Assembly (NCBI GenBank): GCA_030180135.1 | Contig: CM058237.1 | Coordinates: 107,461,904 to 107,525,903 of the forward strand | Length of the DNA: 64,000 bases | Origin: Orychophragmus violaceus | Taxonomy: Eukaryota; Streptophyta; Magnoliopsida; Brassicales; Brassicaceae | Direction: 5' to 3' | Part shown: piece after piece, positions 24,801 through 34,316 of the stretch | Layout of the letters: every line of letters begins with the position of its first letter | How positions within the stretch are numbered: the stretch's first letter is position 1 | Notes under the pieces: model-generated | What the model was told of the DNA's origin: nothing | Databases searched by the model: none | The model's input: only the letters and a program-made list of their open reading frames with translations | Position numbers and translations under genes: made by a program

Positions 24801-25827
24801 CTCCATTCCCAACTCGTAGTTCCACTTGTCCTTGCTTCAGCCTTCTACTGTTGCTGAGTGCCTGCATATTAGTACAAATATGAGCCCCACAACCAGTATC
24901 CATGACCCATGAGGTATTATCAGAAGTAGTTGTATTAACTTCTATAACAAAAATACCTGATGAAGAAGTCTCGAAAGTCTTCTTCTTTAATTCCTTTAGA
25001 CCTTCCTGGAATTTCTTGCAATCTCTTCTCCAATGCCCCAGTTCTTTGCAGAACCTGCACATGTCAGTAGGCCCAGCCTTGGACTTGGGCTTGGGCTTTG
25101 GCGTGTCTGAGTCCACGACTTGGACACCCTTGGCCTTTCCCTTATCCTTAGCAGAAGACTTCTTAAACCCCTTGCCCTTTTGTACCATAAGTACATTGGG
25201 GTCCTTGGCGGTTTTCTTCAAGTTGGGCTCTGCAGTCTTGAGCATTCCGTGAAGCTCAGGCAGTGTCTTACTCAAGCCATGCATGTTAAAGTTCAGAATG
25301 AACTGATCATAGCTTGCAGGTAAAGACTGCAGAATGATGTCGCAGGCAAGTTCCTGGCTGATTGGGCAGTCGAGTTTGTGAAGATGATCGAGATAACCCA
25401 TCATCTTCAACACATGAGGACTCACTGCCGCATTCGCAGCCAACTTACAGTCCAAGAGGTTCTTAACTGTCTGGAACCTCTCGGTCCTAGCCTGCTCCTG
25501 AAAAAGCGATTTCAGGCTTGCCATGATCTCGATTGGAGACAATACACTTTCGAACTGCTTTTGCAGCTCTGGAGTCATTGTCACCAACATCAGGCAATAA
25601 ACATCATTTTCATCTGACGAATGCTTTTCCCAAGCATTGTGCAGAGTCCTGGCAGCATTGGCAAGAGGCCTCTCGGGGAGGGGATCTCGAAGGACATAAT
25701 CCTTCTTCTCCTGCTTGAGGACCAGCCTCAAGTTCCTTGACCATGTCAGGAAGTTCGTTCCAGTCAGCTTCTCCTTCTCGAGAACAGACCGGATCGAGAA
25801 CGTGTTTTGTGTGCTTGTAGTAGTCAT
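21850..25827 (-). CDS. Ty1/copia Gag-Pol polyprotein, intact (1325 aa)
   Basis: A single open frame encodes capsid, protease, integrase, reverse transcriptase and RNase H, for copying element RNA to DNA and inserting it. Gag (about residues 15-270) has a UBN2-type capsid region and a CCHC zinc knuckle at C257, C260, H265, C270. Protease follows, with active site D310-T311-G312. Integrase has an HHCC zinc finger (H445, H450, C476, C479) and D506, D569 and E605, giving the D,D-35-E spacing. Reverse transcriptase (about 830-1060) has D914 and the YVDD box at 999-1002. RNase H (about 1165-1290) has D1172, the TEAEY box at 1212-1216 and D1251. There is no stop or frameshift, and the length is normal for a one-ORF copia element. 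The start ATG lies two bases after a splice-acceptor-like CAG. No Gag/Pol frameshift is present, so excess Gag would have to come from splicing or processing. Confidence 0.97.
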   Translation of the reverse strand: MTTTSTQNTFSIRSVLEKEKLTGTNFLTWSRNLRLVLKQEKKDYVLRDPLPERPLANAARTLHNAWEKHSSDENDVYCLMLVTMTPELQKQFESVLSPIEIMASLKSLFQEQARTERFQTVKNLLDCKLAANAAVSPHVLKMMGYLDHLHKLDCPISQELACDIILQSLPASYDQFILNFNMHGLSKTLPELHGMLKTAEPNLKKTAKDPNVLMVQKGKGFKKSSAKDKGKAKGVQVVDSDTPKPKPKSKAGPTDMCRFCKELGHWRRDCKKFQEGLKELKKKTFETSSSGIFVIEVNTTTSDNTSWVMDTGCGAHICTNMQALSNSRRLKQGQVELRVGNGAKVSALAVGTYLLSLPSGLILELNNCYFVPAISRNIISISLLDLEGYDFSVKNKLCSFNRNNLFYGSAPLTNGLYILDQSAPIYNINTKRFKPNEENRTFLWHCRLGHISEKRIKRLHSNGLLGSFEFESCEKCESCMMGKMTRAPFNKPNERASDLLGLIHTDVCGPMSTNARGNYQYFITFTDDFSRYGYVYLMKHKSESLEKFREFQNEVQNQLGKSIKALRSDRGGEYLSQEFSDHLRECGIVSQLTPPGTPQWNGVSERRNRTLLDMVRSMMSHTDLPISLWGYALLTAVFTLNRAPSKAVAKTPYELWTGVAPVLSYLRIWGCEAYVKRLISDKLTPKSDKCYFIGYPRETKAYYFYLRSENKIFVARDCNFLEREFLSKKGSGSKVLLEEIQDEQDTAQPNEEEQQEDLQEIVEPEPVVPEVRRSGRIRHEPERYQGFLVTDCHDLLIIDGDEPSNFNQAMMGPDSSKWRKATDSEMDSMSVNQVFSLVDLPVGIKAIECKWIFKKKIDVDGNVQIYKARLVAKGFRQVHGVDYDETYSPVAMMKSIRILLATAAFHDYEIWQMDVKTAFLNGILEEDVYMTQPDGYIDPKNAGKVCKLHKSIYGLKQASRSWNLRFDEAIKQFDFIRNEEEQCVYKKTSGSKIVFLILYVDDILLLGNDIPMLKSVKDWLGSCFSMKDMGEAAYVLGIRIYRDRPKRLIGLCQDSYIDKVLQRFSMKDSKKGFTPMVHGTTLSKKQSPTSAAELERMKNIPYASAIGSVMYAMICTRPDVAYALSMTSRYQSNPGENHWIAVKNILKYLRHTKDKFLVYGGSDVLKVSGFTDASFQTDTDDFRSQSGYVFCLNGGAVSWRSSKQDTVADSTTEAEYIAASEAAKEAVWIRKFIMELGVIPDAAEPLALFCDNNGAIAQAKEPRSHQKSKHVQRRYHLIRDIINRKEVKISRVPTDDNVADPLTKPLPRPKLEFLTEAVGIRNIEM

Positions 25828-25829
25828 AT

Positions 25830-25860
25830 CTGAAATATATAAATAAAAAGGTTATTAGTT
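25830..25860 (-). other. Candidate splice acceptor and branch point before Gag
   Basis: On the minus strand a CTAAT branch-point match (about 25855) is followed by a T-rich tract and TATATTTCAG, with the AG at 25831-25830, two bases before the ATG. These are all the parts of a plant 3' splice site at normal spacing. Candidate donors are CAG/GTAAAAG in the LTR (intron 27604 to 25830, 1775 nt) and GG/GTAAGA in the leader (intron 26215 to 25830, 386 nt). Splicing is inferred, not shown. Confidence 0.5.
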
Positions 25861-26213
25861 ATATGTTCAAAATGATTAATCTCGTATTAATTATAATATG
25901 ATTAATCATGCATTATATTCAATAACCTAAGTTACCCTCAATAGAATATAATGATTCCAAGATCCACATATAACTAAGATCAAAGTGGGCCACTGGCCGT
26001 CACCCAACCTTAGCTTATATCGGTAAGCCCTATTTCGGCTAATTATATCCGTGATATAACTCTTGGTTGTGAATCTGGGCCCGAGGCCCAATCCACCCTG
26101 ATGTCTCAAGGCCCGGGACTCCCGATGGCCTAGTCAAGAAAACCGGACTATACAGTCATGTAATCATTAATGTCTGGGACTCCCAATGACATTTATGAAT
26201 CACAAACCGTCTT

Positions 26214-26217
26214 ACCC
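26214..26217 (-). other. Candidate internal leader splice donor
   Basis: The minus strand reads GTGG/GTAAGACG here, a good match to the plant 5' splice-site consensus. Paired with the acceptor at 25830 it would give a 386-nt intron. It is an alternative to the donor inside the LTR. Confidence 0.3.
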
Positions 26218-26371
26218 ACGCAAAAGCAGACATCCTCACACTGTAAGGCCATGAATGCAATTGAATGGGCTTTGACAGCTGACATAGCCTGGACAAGACA
26301 TCCAACGCTTGATATTGTTTGAGGTCCGTAGGTTTATTAAAATCATTCCCAAAATAGAAGATTACTATTTC

Positions 26372-26540
26372 GGGAAACTTTCTATTTATGGAAACCTACT
26401 ATTTTTAGAAACTTTCTAAAATTGGAAACTTTCTAAAACCGGAAACTTTCTAACTTTAGAAACTTCTTTAAAATCCAAAACCCGCAAATTCAGAAACTTC
26501 TAATTTTGGAAACTTTCTAATTTCGAAATTTCGGAACTTT
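26372..26540 (-). repeat. Degenerate GGAAACTTTCTAA short tandem repeats in the leader
   Basis: On the plus strand GGAAACTTTCTA or a close variant (GAAACTTCT, GGAACTTTA) recurs about nine times in 170 bp, with irregular spacing often near 17 bp. It is AT-rich, noncoding, and lies inside the longer candidate leader intron. Confidence 0.7.
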
Positions 26541-27482
26541 ATAAAATTTAAAATCGAATTTCATAATTTTATTTTATAAAATAAGTTTTAAATTTAAATC
26601 TGAAGAATGACTCAATTAATGGCCCAATTGTTTTAACTTCTTGGCCCGAGGCCCAAGAATTGATCCATGTCCAAAACATGACCCAATTGTCCAATTAATT
26701 GACATAACCGGTCTGGTTCATTAAAACTGGTCTAACCAAGTTTCAATTACTACGATGACCACAATTGTCAACCGGTTATTTACTAAACCGGAATTTCTCA
26801 ATTTATTTGGTCCAACCAAATCAAATTAGAAATTCCTGGTTTAGGCACTAAATCCAATATTTCTTTCGACATTGGATTTCTAATCCTGGTTTAACCAGAC
26901 TTTAATAAAATTATTAAATCTGTTTATTAAACCAGAACGTTGATTTTTAATTAAAATCTTAAACCGAGCCTTGAACCGAACCGAATTAGTCGCGAACCAA
27001 AACGAGTTGGTCGTGACCTAATTTCCAGCCGCATCAGCCGCGAGCCGTTCGATCCGAGATCGGGGACGGTCGGTACGGAAACAGCCGGACGGACGGACGG
27101 GACAGGGACGACGCACGGACGATCGGACGCTCGGCTTGGACAGACGCGACCGGGACGCTCCGCACTGACAGCCGGGACGCGATCGGGATGACGCGATCGG
27201 ACGCGATCGCCGTGCGATCCCGACCGTTCCGATCCCAACCGTTCCGCTTTGCCGACCGGTCGCCATTCGGCCGTGATCACCAATCCGGCCAAGCCGGTTG
27301 ATCACGCCTTGGCCAATCCACAAAACCCGAGTCATATAGCTCGGTTTTGTGATTCAAGTGTTTGTTCAGGGTTTTAATTCAGTTTCTTATGTGTTTTTCT
27401 TATCAGTAATGGATTCAAAACACATCTAAACAGATTTAAACAACCTAAACAATGAATCTAAAACAAGAAACCTAAGAACCAA

Positions 27483-27496
27483 TGGCTCTGATACCA
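27483..27496 (-). other. Primer-binding site, initiator tRNA-Met
   Basis: The minus strand reads TGGTATCAGAGCCA, one base after the 3' end of the 5' LTR. It is complementary to the 3' end of plant initiator tRNA-Met (..TGGCTCTGATACCA) over 14 nt. It primes minus-strand DNA synthesis and confirms the element's orientation. Confidence 0.95.
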
Positions 27497-27497
27497 C

Positions 27498-28124
27498 TGT
27501 TGGAAGTTTTGGTTGATCCTGATTCAATTCTCATATTGATATCAACCTAAACATGCATTAGATCTAGGTGTTCTTATTTAGAAACATATGATCTCACCTT
27601 TTACCTGTTTGTTTGCAGCGGAATTGATGAACAGGTCAATGATCAGGGAGATACACCGAGAGATGGATCCTCCAAAGGCTCACACACGCAATCACCGGAA
27701 ACTGGCTGCTAGACCACAAGGAGGCTGGCGCAGAGAGAGGAGAGAGGCGCGGCTAGGGTTGGGTTAAGGGAGAAGAGAATTGGCTTTTAGTCATTTAAAA
27801 GCCTTCTCTTTCCCTTTTGGGCTTTTGGGCCCAATCTGATTAAATTCCATTTAATCAGACCCATTAGTCTCTCTCTCTTAGTACGACAAATGCCTAGCAC
27901 TTTTGTCGTACTTCTGCTAAGCCGTTCCAACATTATTTCCTGCTAGCTTAAGCGTGTGACCCATATGGGATCATACAATAAAGGCAATAAGTCCAAGACT
28001 TATAGATCATGAGCGGACTCTAGCAAGCCATCATGACCCCCAGCATTGTATGACTTATGTCTGATCACTGACATACTCTTACGTTATAGAGACAGTACAG
28101 AGATTGCTGGACACAATTCCAACA
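27498..28124 (-). repeat. 5' LTR (right-hand copy)
   Basis: This 627-bp LTR is upstream on the element's own strand. Read on the minus strand it begins TGTTGGAATTGTG and ends ACTTCCAACA. It appears identical to the copy at 20368-20994. It contains a CTATAAG motif that could serve as a TATA box, a pyrimidine-rich tract next to a telobox-like AACCCTA, three hairpins, and near its 3' end a strong splice-donor match CAG/GTAAAAG (junction between 27605 and 27604). The U3/R/U5 limits cannot be fixed from sequence alone. Confidence 0.96.
27600..27607 (-). other. Candidate splice donor inside the 5' LTR
   Basis: The minus strand reads AACAG/GTAAAAGGTG, with the junction between 27605 and 27604. Used with the acceptor before Gag it would remove the rest of the LTR, the PBS and the leader. 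That would give a compact mRNA for translation, while unspliced RNA serves as genome. The same motif is necessarily present in the 3' LTR near 20474. Confidence 0.4.
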
Positions 28125-28129
28125 CTTCC
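28125..28129. repeat. Target-site duplication, right copy (CTTCC)
   Basis: This is the partner of 20363-20367. The satellite resumes immediately with CCCACGGTGTATAGACGG. Confidence 0.97.
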
Positions 28130-28372
28130 CACGGTGTATAGACGGGTTTTTCGGGTCATTTGTTTTCCACCAATTTCTTCACCAAACCTCTTTTATATCC
28201 CATTTTAAGGGTTTTGGTCATGATAGTTTCAAAAAAACTCGATCCAATTCTTCCTGGGTCATGGAAACTTGCATTTTGCCTTAGAATCCTTCTCGGCGGT
28301 GCATATGGTCAGGATAATCCATCCCGTTAGTCAGTATGGCCGAGATAGTCCTTCCCGTCAGTCCATTAGGAG

Positions 28373-31300
28373 GTTTTGGCCTTAGGATCCTTCCCCCGGT
28401 GGATAGAATCAGTTTATCCTATCCCGTCATTGTTTTTTCCACCAATTTCTTCATCAGACCTCTTTGTTATCCATTTGAGAGGTTTGGGTCTTGATAGTTT
28501 CAAAAAAACTCGAGTCAATTTTTTTCGGGTCATGGAACCTTGGTTCTCGGTAGGCTATAACCTTCCCACGGTGTATAGACGGGTTTTTCGGGTCATTTTT
28601 TTCCACCAATTTCTTCACCAGACCTCTTTTATATCCCATTTTAAGGGTTTTGGTCATGATAGTTTCAAAAAAACTCGATCCAATTCTTCCTGGGTCATGG
28701 AAACTTGCATTTTGGCCTTAAAATCCTTCTCGGCGGTGCATCTGGTCAGGATAATCCATCACGTCAGTCAGTATGGCCGAGATAGTCCTTCCCGTCAGTT
28801 CGTTTCCATCCCGTTAGTCAGTATGGCCGAGATAGTCCTTCACGTTAGTTCATTACGAGGTTTTGGCCTTAGGATCCTTCCCCCGGTGGATAGAATCAGT
28901 TTATCATATCCCGTCATTCTTTTTTCCACCAATTTCTTCACCAGACCTCTTTGTTATCCATTAGGAGGTTTTGGCCTTAGGATCCTTCCCCCGGTGGATA
29001 GAGTCAGTTTATCCTATCCCGTCATTGTTTTTTAAACCAATTTCTTCACCAGACCTCTTTGTTATCCATTTGAGAGGTTTGGGTCTTGATAGTTTCAAAA
29101 AAACTCGAGTCAATTTTTTCGGGTCAAGGAACCTTGGTTCTTGGTAGGCTATAACCTTCCCACGGTGTATAGACGGGTTTTTCGGGTCATTTGTTTTCCA
29201 CCAATTTCTTCACCAGACCTCTTTTATATCCCATTTTAAGGGTTTTGGTCATGATAGTTTCAAAAAAACTCGATCCAATTCTTCCTGGGTCATGGAAACT
29301 TGCATTTTGGCCTTAGAATCCTTCTCGGCGGTGCATCTGGTCAGGATAATCCATCCCGTTAGTCAGTATGGCCAAGATAGTCCTTCCCGTCATTTCGTTT
29401 CCATCCCGTTAGTCAGTATGGCCGAGATAGTCCTTCACGTCAGTTCGTTTCCGTCCCGTCAGTCATTCTGGCCGCGAGAATGCTAGTCCTTTGTTGTTTT
29501 GGCCGAGGGATTCCACACCTTACGTCATTTAGTGTGGTTTTTTGGCCTTAGGATCCTTCCCGGCGGTTCATCCGGTCATGATAATCCATCCCGTCAATCA
29601 GTATGGCCGAGACAGTCCTTCCCGTCAGTCCAATAGGATGTTTTGGCCTTAGGATCCTTCCCCCGGTGGATAGAATCAGTTTATCCTATCCCGTCATTGT
29701 TTTTTCCAACAATTTCTTCAACAGACCTCTTTGTTATCCATTTGAGAGGTTTGGGTCTTGATAGTTTCAAAAAAACTCGAGTCAATTTTTTCGGGTCAAG
29801 GAACCTTGGTTCTCGGTAGGCTATAACCTTCCCACGGTGTATAGACGGGTTTTTCGGGTCATTTGTTTTCCACCAATTTCTTCACCAGACCTCTTTTATA
29901 TCCCATTTTAAGGGTTTTGGTCATGTTAGTTTCAAAAAAAACTCGATCCAATTCTTCCTGGGTCATGAAAACTTGCATTTTGGCCTTAGAATCCTTCTCG
30001 GCGGTGCATCTGGTCAGGATAATCCATCCCGTTAGTCAGTATGGCCGAGATAGTCCTTCCCGTCAGTCCATTAGGAGGTTTTGGCCTTAGGATCCTTCCC
30101 CCGGTGGATAGAATCAGTTTATCCTATCCCGTCATTGTTTTTTCCACCAATTTCTTCACCAGACCTCTTTGTTATCCATTTGAGAGGTTTGGGTCTTGAT
30201 AGTTTCAAAAAAACTCGAGTCAATTTTTTTCGGGTCATGGAACCTTGGTTCTCGGTAGGCTATAACCTTCCCACGGTGTATAGACGGGTTTTTCGGGTCA
30301 TTTTTTTCCCACCAATTTCTTCACCAGACCTCTTTTATATCCCATTTTAAGGGTTTTGGTCATGATAGTTTCAAAAAAACTCGATCCAATTCTTCCTGGG
30401 TCATGGAAACTTGCATTTTGGCCCTAAAATCCTTCTCGGCGGTGCATCTGGTCAGGATAATCCATCACGTCAGTCAGTATGGCCGAGATAGTACTTCCCG
30501 TCAGTTTGTTTCCATCCCGTTAGTCAGTATGGCCGAGATAGTCCTCCACGTCAGTTCATTACGAGGTTTTGGCCTTAGGATCCTTCCCCCGGTGGATAGA
30601 ATCAGTTTATCCTATCCCGTCATTCTTTTTTCCACCAATTTCTTCACCAGACCTCTTTGTTATCCATTAGGAGGTTTTGGCCTTAGGATCCTTCCCCCGG
30701 TGGATAGAGTCAGTTTATCCTATCCCGTCATTGTTTTTTCCACCAATTTCTTCACCAGACGTCTTTGTTATCCATTTGAGAGGTTTGGGTCTTGATAGTT
30801 TCAAAAAAACTCGAGTCAATTTTTTCGGGTCAAGGAACCTTGGTTCTCGGTAGGCTATAACCTTCCCACGGTGTATATACGGGTTTTTCGGGTCATTTGT
30901 TTTCCACCAATTTCTTCACCAGACCTCTTTTATATCCCATTTTAAGGGTTTTGGTCATGATAGTTTCAAAAAAACTCGATCCAATTCTTCCTGGGTCATG
31001 GAAACTTGCATTTTGGCCTTAGAATCCTTCTCGGCGGTGCATCTGGTCAGGATAATCCATCCCGTTAGTCAGTATGGCCAAGATAGTCCTTCCCGTCATT
31101 TCGTTTCCATCCCGTTAGTCAGTATGGCCGAGATAGTCCTTCACGTCAGTTCGTTTCCGTCCCGTCAGTCATTCTGGCCGCGAGAATGCTAGTCCTTTGT
31201 TGTTTTGGCCGAGGGATTCCACACCTTACGTCATTTAGTGTGGTTTTTGGCCTTAGGATCCTTCCCGGCGGTTCATCCGGTCATGATAATCCATCCCGTC

Positions 31301-34300
31301 AATCAGTATGGCCGAGACAGTCCTTCCCGTCAGTCCATTAGGATTTTTTGGCCTTAGGATCCTTCCCCCGGTGGATAGAATCAGTTTATCCTATCCCGTC
31401 ATTGTTTTTTCCACCAATTTCTTCATCAGACCTCTTTGTTATCCATTTGAGAGGTTTGGGTCTTGATAGTTTCAAAAAAACTCGAGTCAATTTTTTTCGG
31501 GTCATGGAACCTTGGTTCTCGGTAGGCTATAACCTTCCCACGGTGTATAGACGGGTTTTTCGGGTCATTTTTTTCCACCAATTTCTTCACCAGACCTCTT
31601 TTATATCCCATTTTAAGGGTTTTGGTCATGATAGTTTCAAAAAAACTCGATCCAATTCTTCCTGGGTCATGGAAACTTGCATTTTGGCCTTAAAATCCTT
31701 CTCGGCGGTGCATCTGGTCAGGATAATCCATCACGTCAGTCAGTATGGCCGAGATAGTCCTTCCCGTCAGTTCGTTTCCATCCCGTTAGTCAGTATGGCC
31801 GAGATAGTCCTTCACGTTAGTTCATTACGAGGTTTTGGCCTTAGGATCCTTCCCCCGGTGGATAGAATCAGTTTATCATATCCCGTCATTCTTTTTTCCA
31901 CCAATTTCTTCACCAGACCTCTTTGTTATCCATTAGGAGGTTTTGGCCTTAGGATCCTTCCCCCGGTGGATAGAGTCAGTTTATCCTATCCCGTCATTGT
32001 TTTTTAAACCAATTTCTTCACCAGACCTCTTTGTTATCCATTTGAGAGGTTTGGGTCTTGATAGTTTCAAAAAAACTCGAGTCAATTTTTTCGGGTCAAG
32101 GAACCTTGGTTCTTGGTAGGCTATAACCTTCCCACGGTGTATAGACGGGTTTTTCGGGTCATTTGTTTTCCACCAATTTCTTCACCAGACCTCTTTTATA
32201 TCCCATTTTAAGGGTTTTGGTCATGATAGTTTCAAAAAAACTCGATCCAATTCTTCCTGGGTCATGGAAACTTGCATTTTGGCCTTAGAATCCTTCTCGG
32301 CGGTGCATCTGGTCAGGATAATCCATCCCGTTAGTCAGTATGGCCAAGATAGTCCTTCCCGTCATTTCGTTTCCATCCCGTTAGTCAGTATGGCCGAGAT
32401 AGTCCTTCACGTCAGTTCGTTTCCGTCCCGTCAGTCATTCTGGCCGCGAGAATGCTAGTCCTTTGTTGTTTTGGCCGAGGGATTCCACACCTTACGTCAT
32501 TTAGTGTGGTTTTTTGGCCTTAGGATCCTTCCCGGCGGTTCATCCGGTCATGATAATCCATCACGTCAATCAGTATGGCCGAGACAGTCCTTCCCGTCAG
32601 TCCAATAGGATGTTTTGGCCTTAGGATCCTTCCCCCGGTGGATAGAATCAGTTTATCCTATCCCGTCATTGTTTTTTCCAACAATTTCTTCAACAGACCT
32701 CTTTGTTATCCATTTGAGAGGTTTGGGTCTTGATAGTTTCAAAAAAACTCGAGTCAATTTTTTCGGGTCAAGGAACCTTGGTTCTCGGTAGGCTATAACC
32801 TTCCCACGGTGTATAGACGGGTTTTTCGGGTCATTTGTTTTCCACCAATTTCTTCACCAGACCTCTTTTATATCCCATTTTAAGGGTTTTGGTCATGTTA
32901 GTTTCAAAAAAAACTCGATCCAATTCTTCCTGGGTCATGAAAACTTGCATTTTGGCCTTAGAATCCTTCTCGGCGGTGCATCTGGTCAGGATAATCCATC
33001 CCGTTAGTCAGTATGGCCGAGATAGTCCTTCCCGTCAGTCCATTAGGAGGTTTTGGCCTTAGGATCCTTCCCCCGGTGGATAGAATCAGTTTATCCTATC
33101 CCGTCATTGTTTTTTCCACCAATTTCTTCACCAGACCTCTTTGTTATCCATTTGAGAGGTTTGGGTCTTGATAGTTTCAAAAAAACTCGAGTCAATTTTT
33201 TTCGGGTCATGGAACCTTGGTTCTCGGTAGGCTATAACCTTCCCACGGTGTATAGACGGGTTTTTCGGGTCATTTTTTTCCCACCAATTTCTTCACCAGA
33301 CCTCTTTTATATCCCATTTTAAGGGTTTTGGTCATGATAGTTTCAAAAAAACTCGATCCAATTCTTCCTGGGTCATGGAAACTTGCATTTTGGCCCTAAA
33401 ATCCTTCTCGGCGGTGCATCTGGTCAGGATAATCCATCACGTCAGTCAGTATGGCCGAGATAGTACTTCCCGTCAGTTTGTTTCCATCCCGTTAGTCAGT
33501 ATGGCCGAGATAGTCCTCCACGTCAGTTCATTACGAGGTTTTGGCCTTAGGATCCTTCCCCCGGTGGATAGAATCAGTTTATCCTATCCCGTCATTCTTT
33601 TTTCCACCAATTTCTTCACCAGACCTCTTTGTTATCCATTAGGAGGTTTTGGCCTTAGGATCCTTCCCCCGGTGGATAGAGTCAGTTTATCCTATCCCGT
33701 CATTGTTTTTTCCACCAATTTCTTCACCAGACGTCTTTGTTATCCATTTGAGAGGTTTGGGTCTTGATAGTTTCAAAAAAACTCGAGTCAATTTTTTCGG
33801 GTCAAGGAACCTTGGTTCTCGGTAGGCTATAACCTTCCCACGGTGTATATACGGGTTTTTCGGGTCATTTGTTTTCCACCAATTTCTTCACCAGACCTCT
33901 TTTATATCCCATTTTAAGGGTTTTGGTCATGATAGTTTCAAAAAAACTCGATCCAATTCTTCCTGGGTCATGGAAACTTGCATTTTGGCCTTAGAATCCT
34001 TCTCGGCGGTGCATCTGGTCAGGATAATCCATCCCGTTAGTCAGTATGGCCAAGATAGTCCTTCCCGTCATTTCGTTTCCATCCCGTTAGTCAGTATGGC
34101 CGAGATAGTCCTTCACGTCAGTTCGTTTCCGTCCCGTCAGTCATTCTGGCCGCGAGAATGCTAGTCCTTTGTTGTTTTGGCCGAGGGATTCCACACCTTA
34201 CGTCATTTAGTGTGGTTTTTGGCCTTAGGATCCTTCCCGGCGGTTCATCCGGTCATGATAATCCATCCCGTCAATCAGTATGGCCGAGACAGTCCTTCCC

Positions 34301-34316
34301 GTCAGTCCATTAGGAT
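28373..34316 (+). repeat. 2972-bp higher-order repeat, two tandem copies
   Basis: Copy 1 runs from about 28373 to 31344 and copy 2 from about 31345 to 34316. Landmarks pair at 2972 bp: 28376 with 31348, 29292 with 32264, 30081 with 33053, and 30998 with 33970. Private variants are shared, such as TTTTTTAAACCAATTT at 29032 and 32004, GGCCCTAAAATCC at 30421 and 33393, and CCAGACGTC at 30756 and 33728. The unit resolves into modules of 672, 437, 597, 671 and 595 bp. One visible difference is CATCACGTC at 32561 against CATCCCGTC at 29589. Confidence 0.88.

Larger units (their letters stand above)
25828..27497 (-). other. Long 5' leader of the retrotransposon
   Basis: About 1.67 kb separate the PBS end of the 5' LTR from the Gag-Pol start. 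Composition is split: an AT-rich half next to Gag, a stretch rich in AACCGG and CCGAACCG motifs (about 26700-27000), and a GC-rich island (about 27010-27310). Two overlapping sense-strand frames cross the island (26951-27292 and 27018-27335, 113 and 105 codons). They are rich in Arg, Ser and Pro, match no domain I know, and probably reflect base composition. A leader this long with upstream ATGs would hamper scanning unless spliced out. Confidence 0.75.
20368..28124 (-). mobile_element. Complete Ty1/copia LTR retrotransposon
   Basis: This is a 7757-bp element on the minus strand, inserted in an A monomer. It has two 627-bp LTRs ending TG...CA, a 5-bp TSD, a tRNA-iMet primer-binding site, a polypurine tract and one 1325-aa Gag-Pol ORF. 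The domain order protease, integrase, reverse transcriptase, RNase H defines the copia superfamily (Pseudoviridae). I cannot assign the lineage securely. The reading frame is intact, the LTRs look identical and the TSD is perfect, so it is young and potentially autonomous. Unusual parts are a long leader of about 1.67 kb and a 3' region of about 0.85 kb. Confidence 0.97.

Noticed and set aside
22669..25718. Small plus-strand frames opposite the polyprotein
   Set aside because: They are antisense shadows of the Gag-Pol ORF with no domains.
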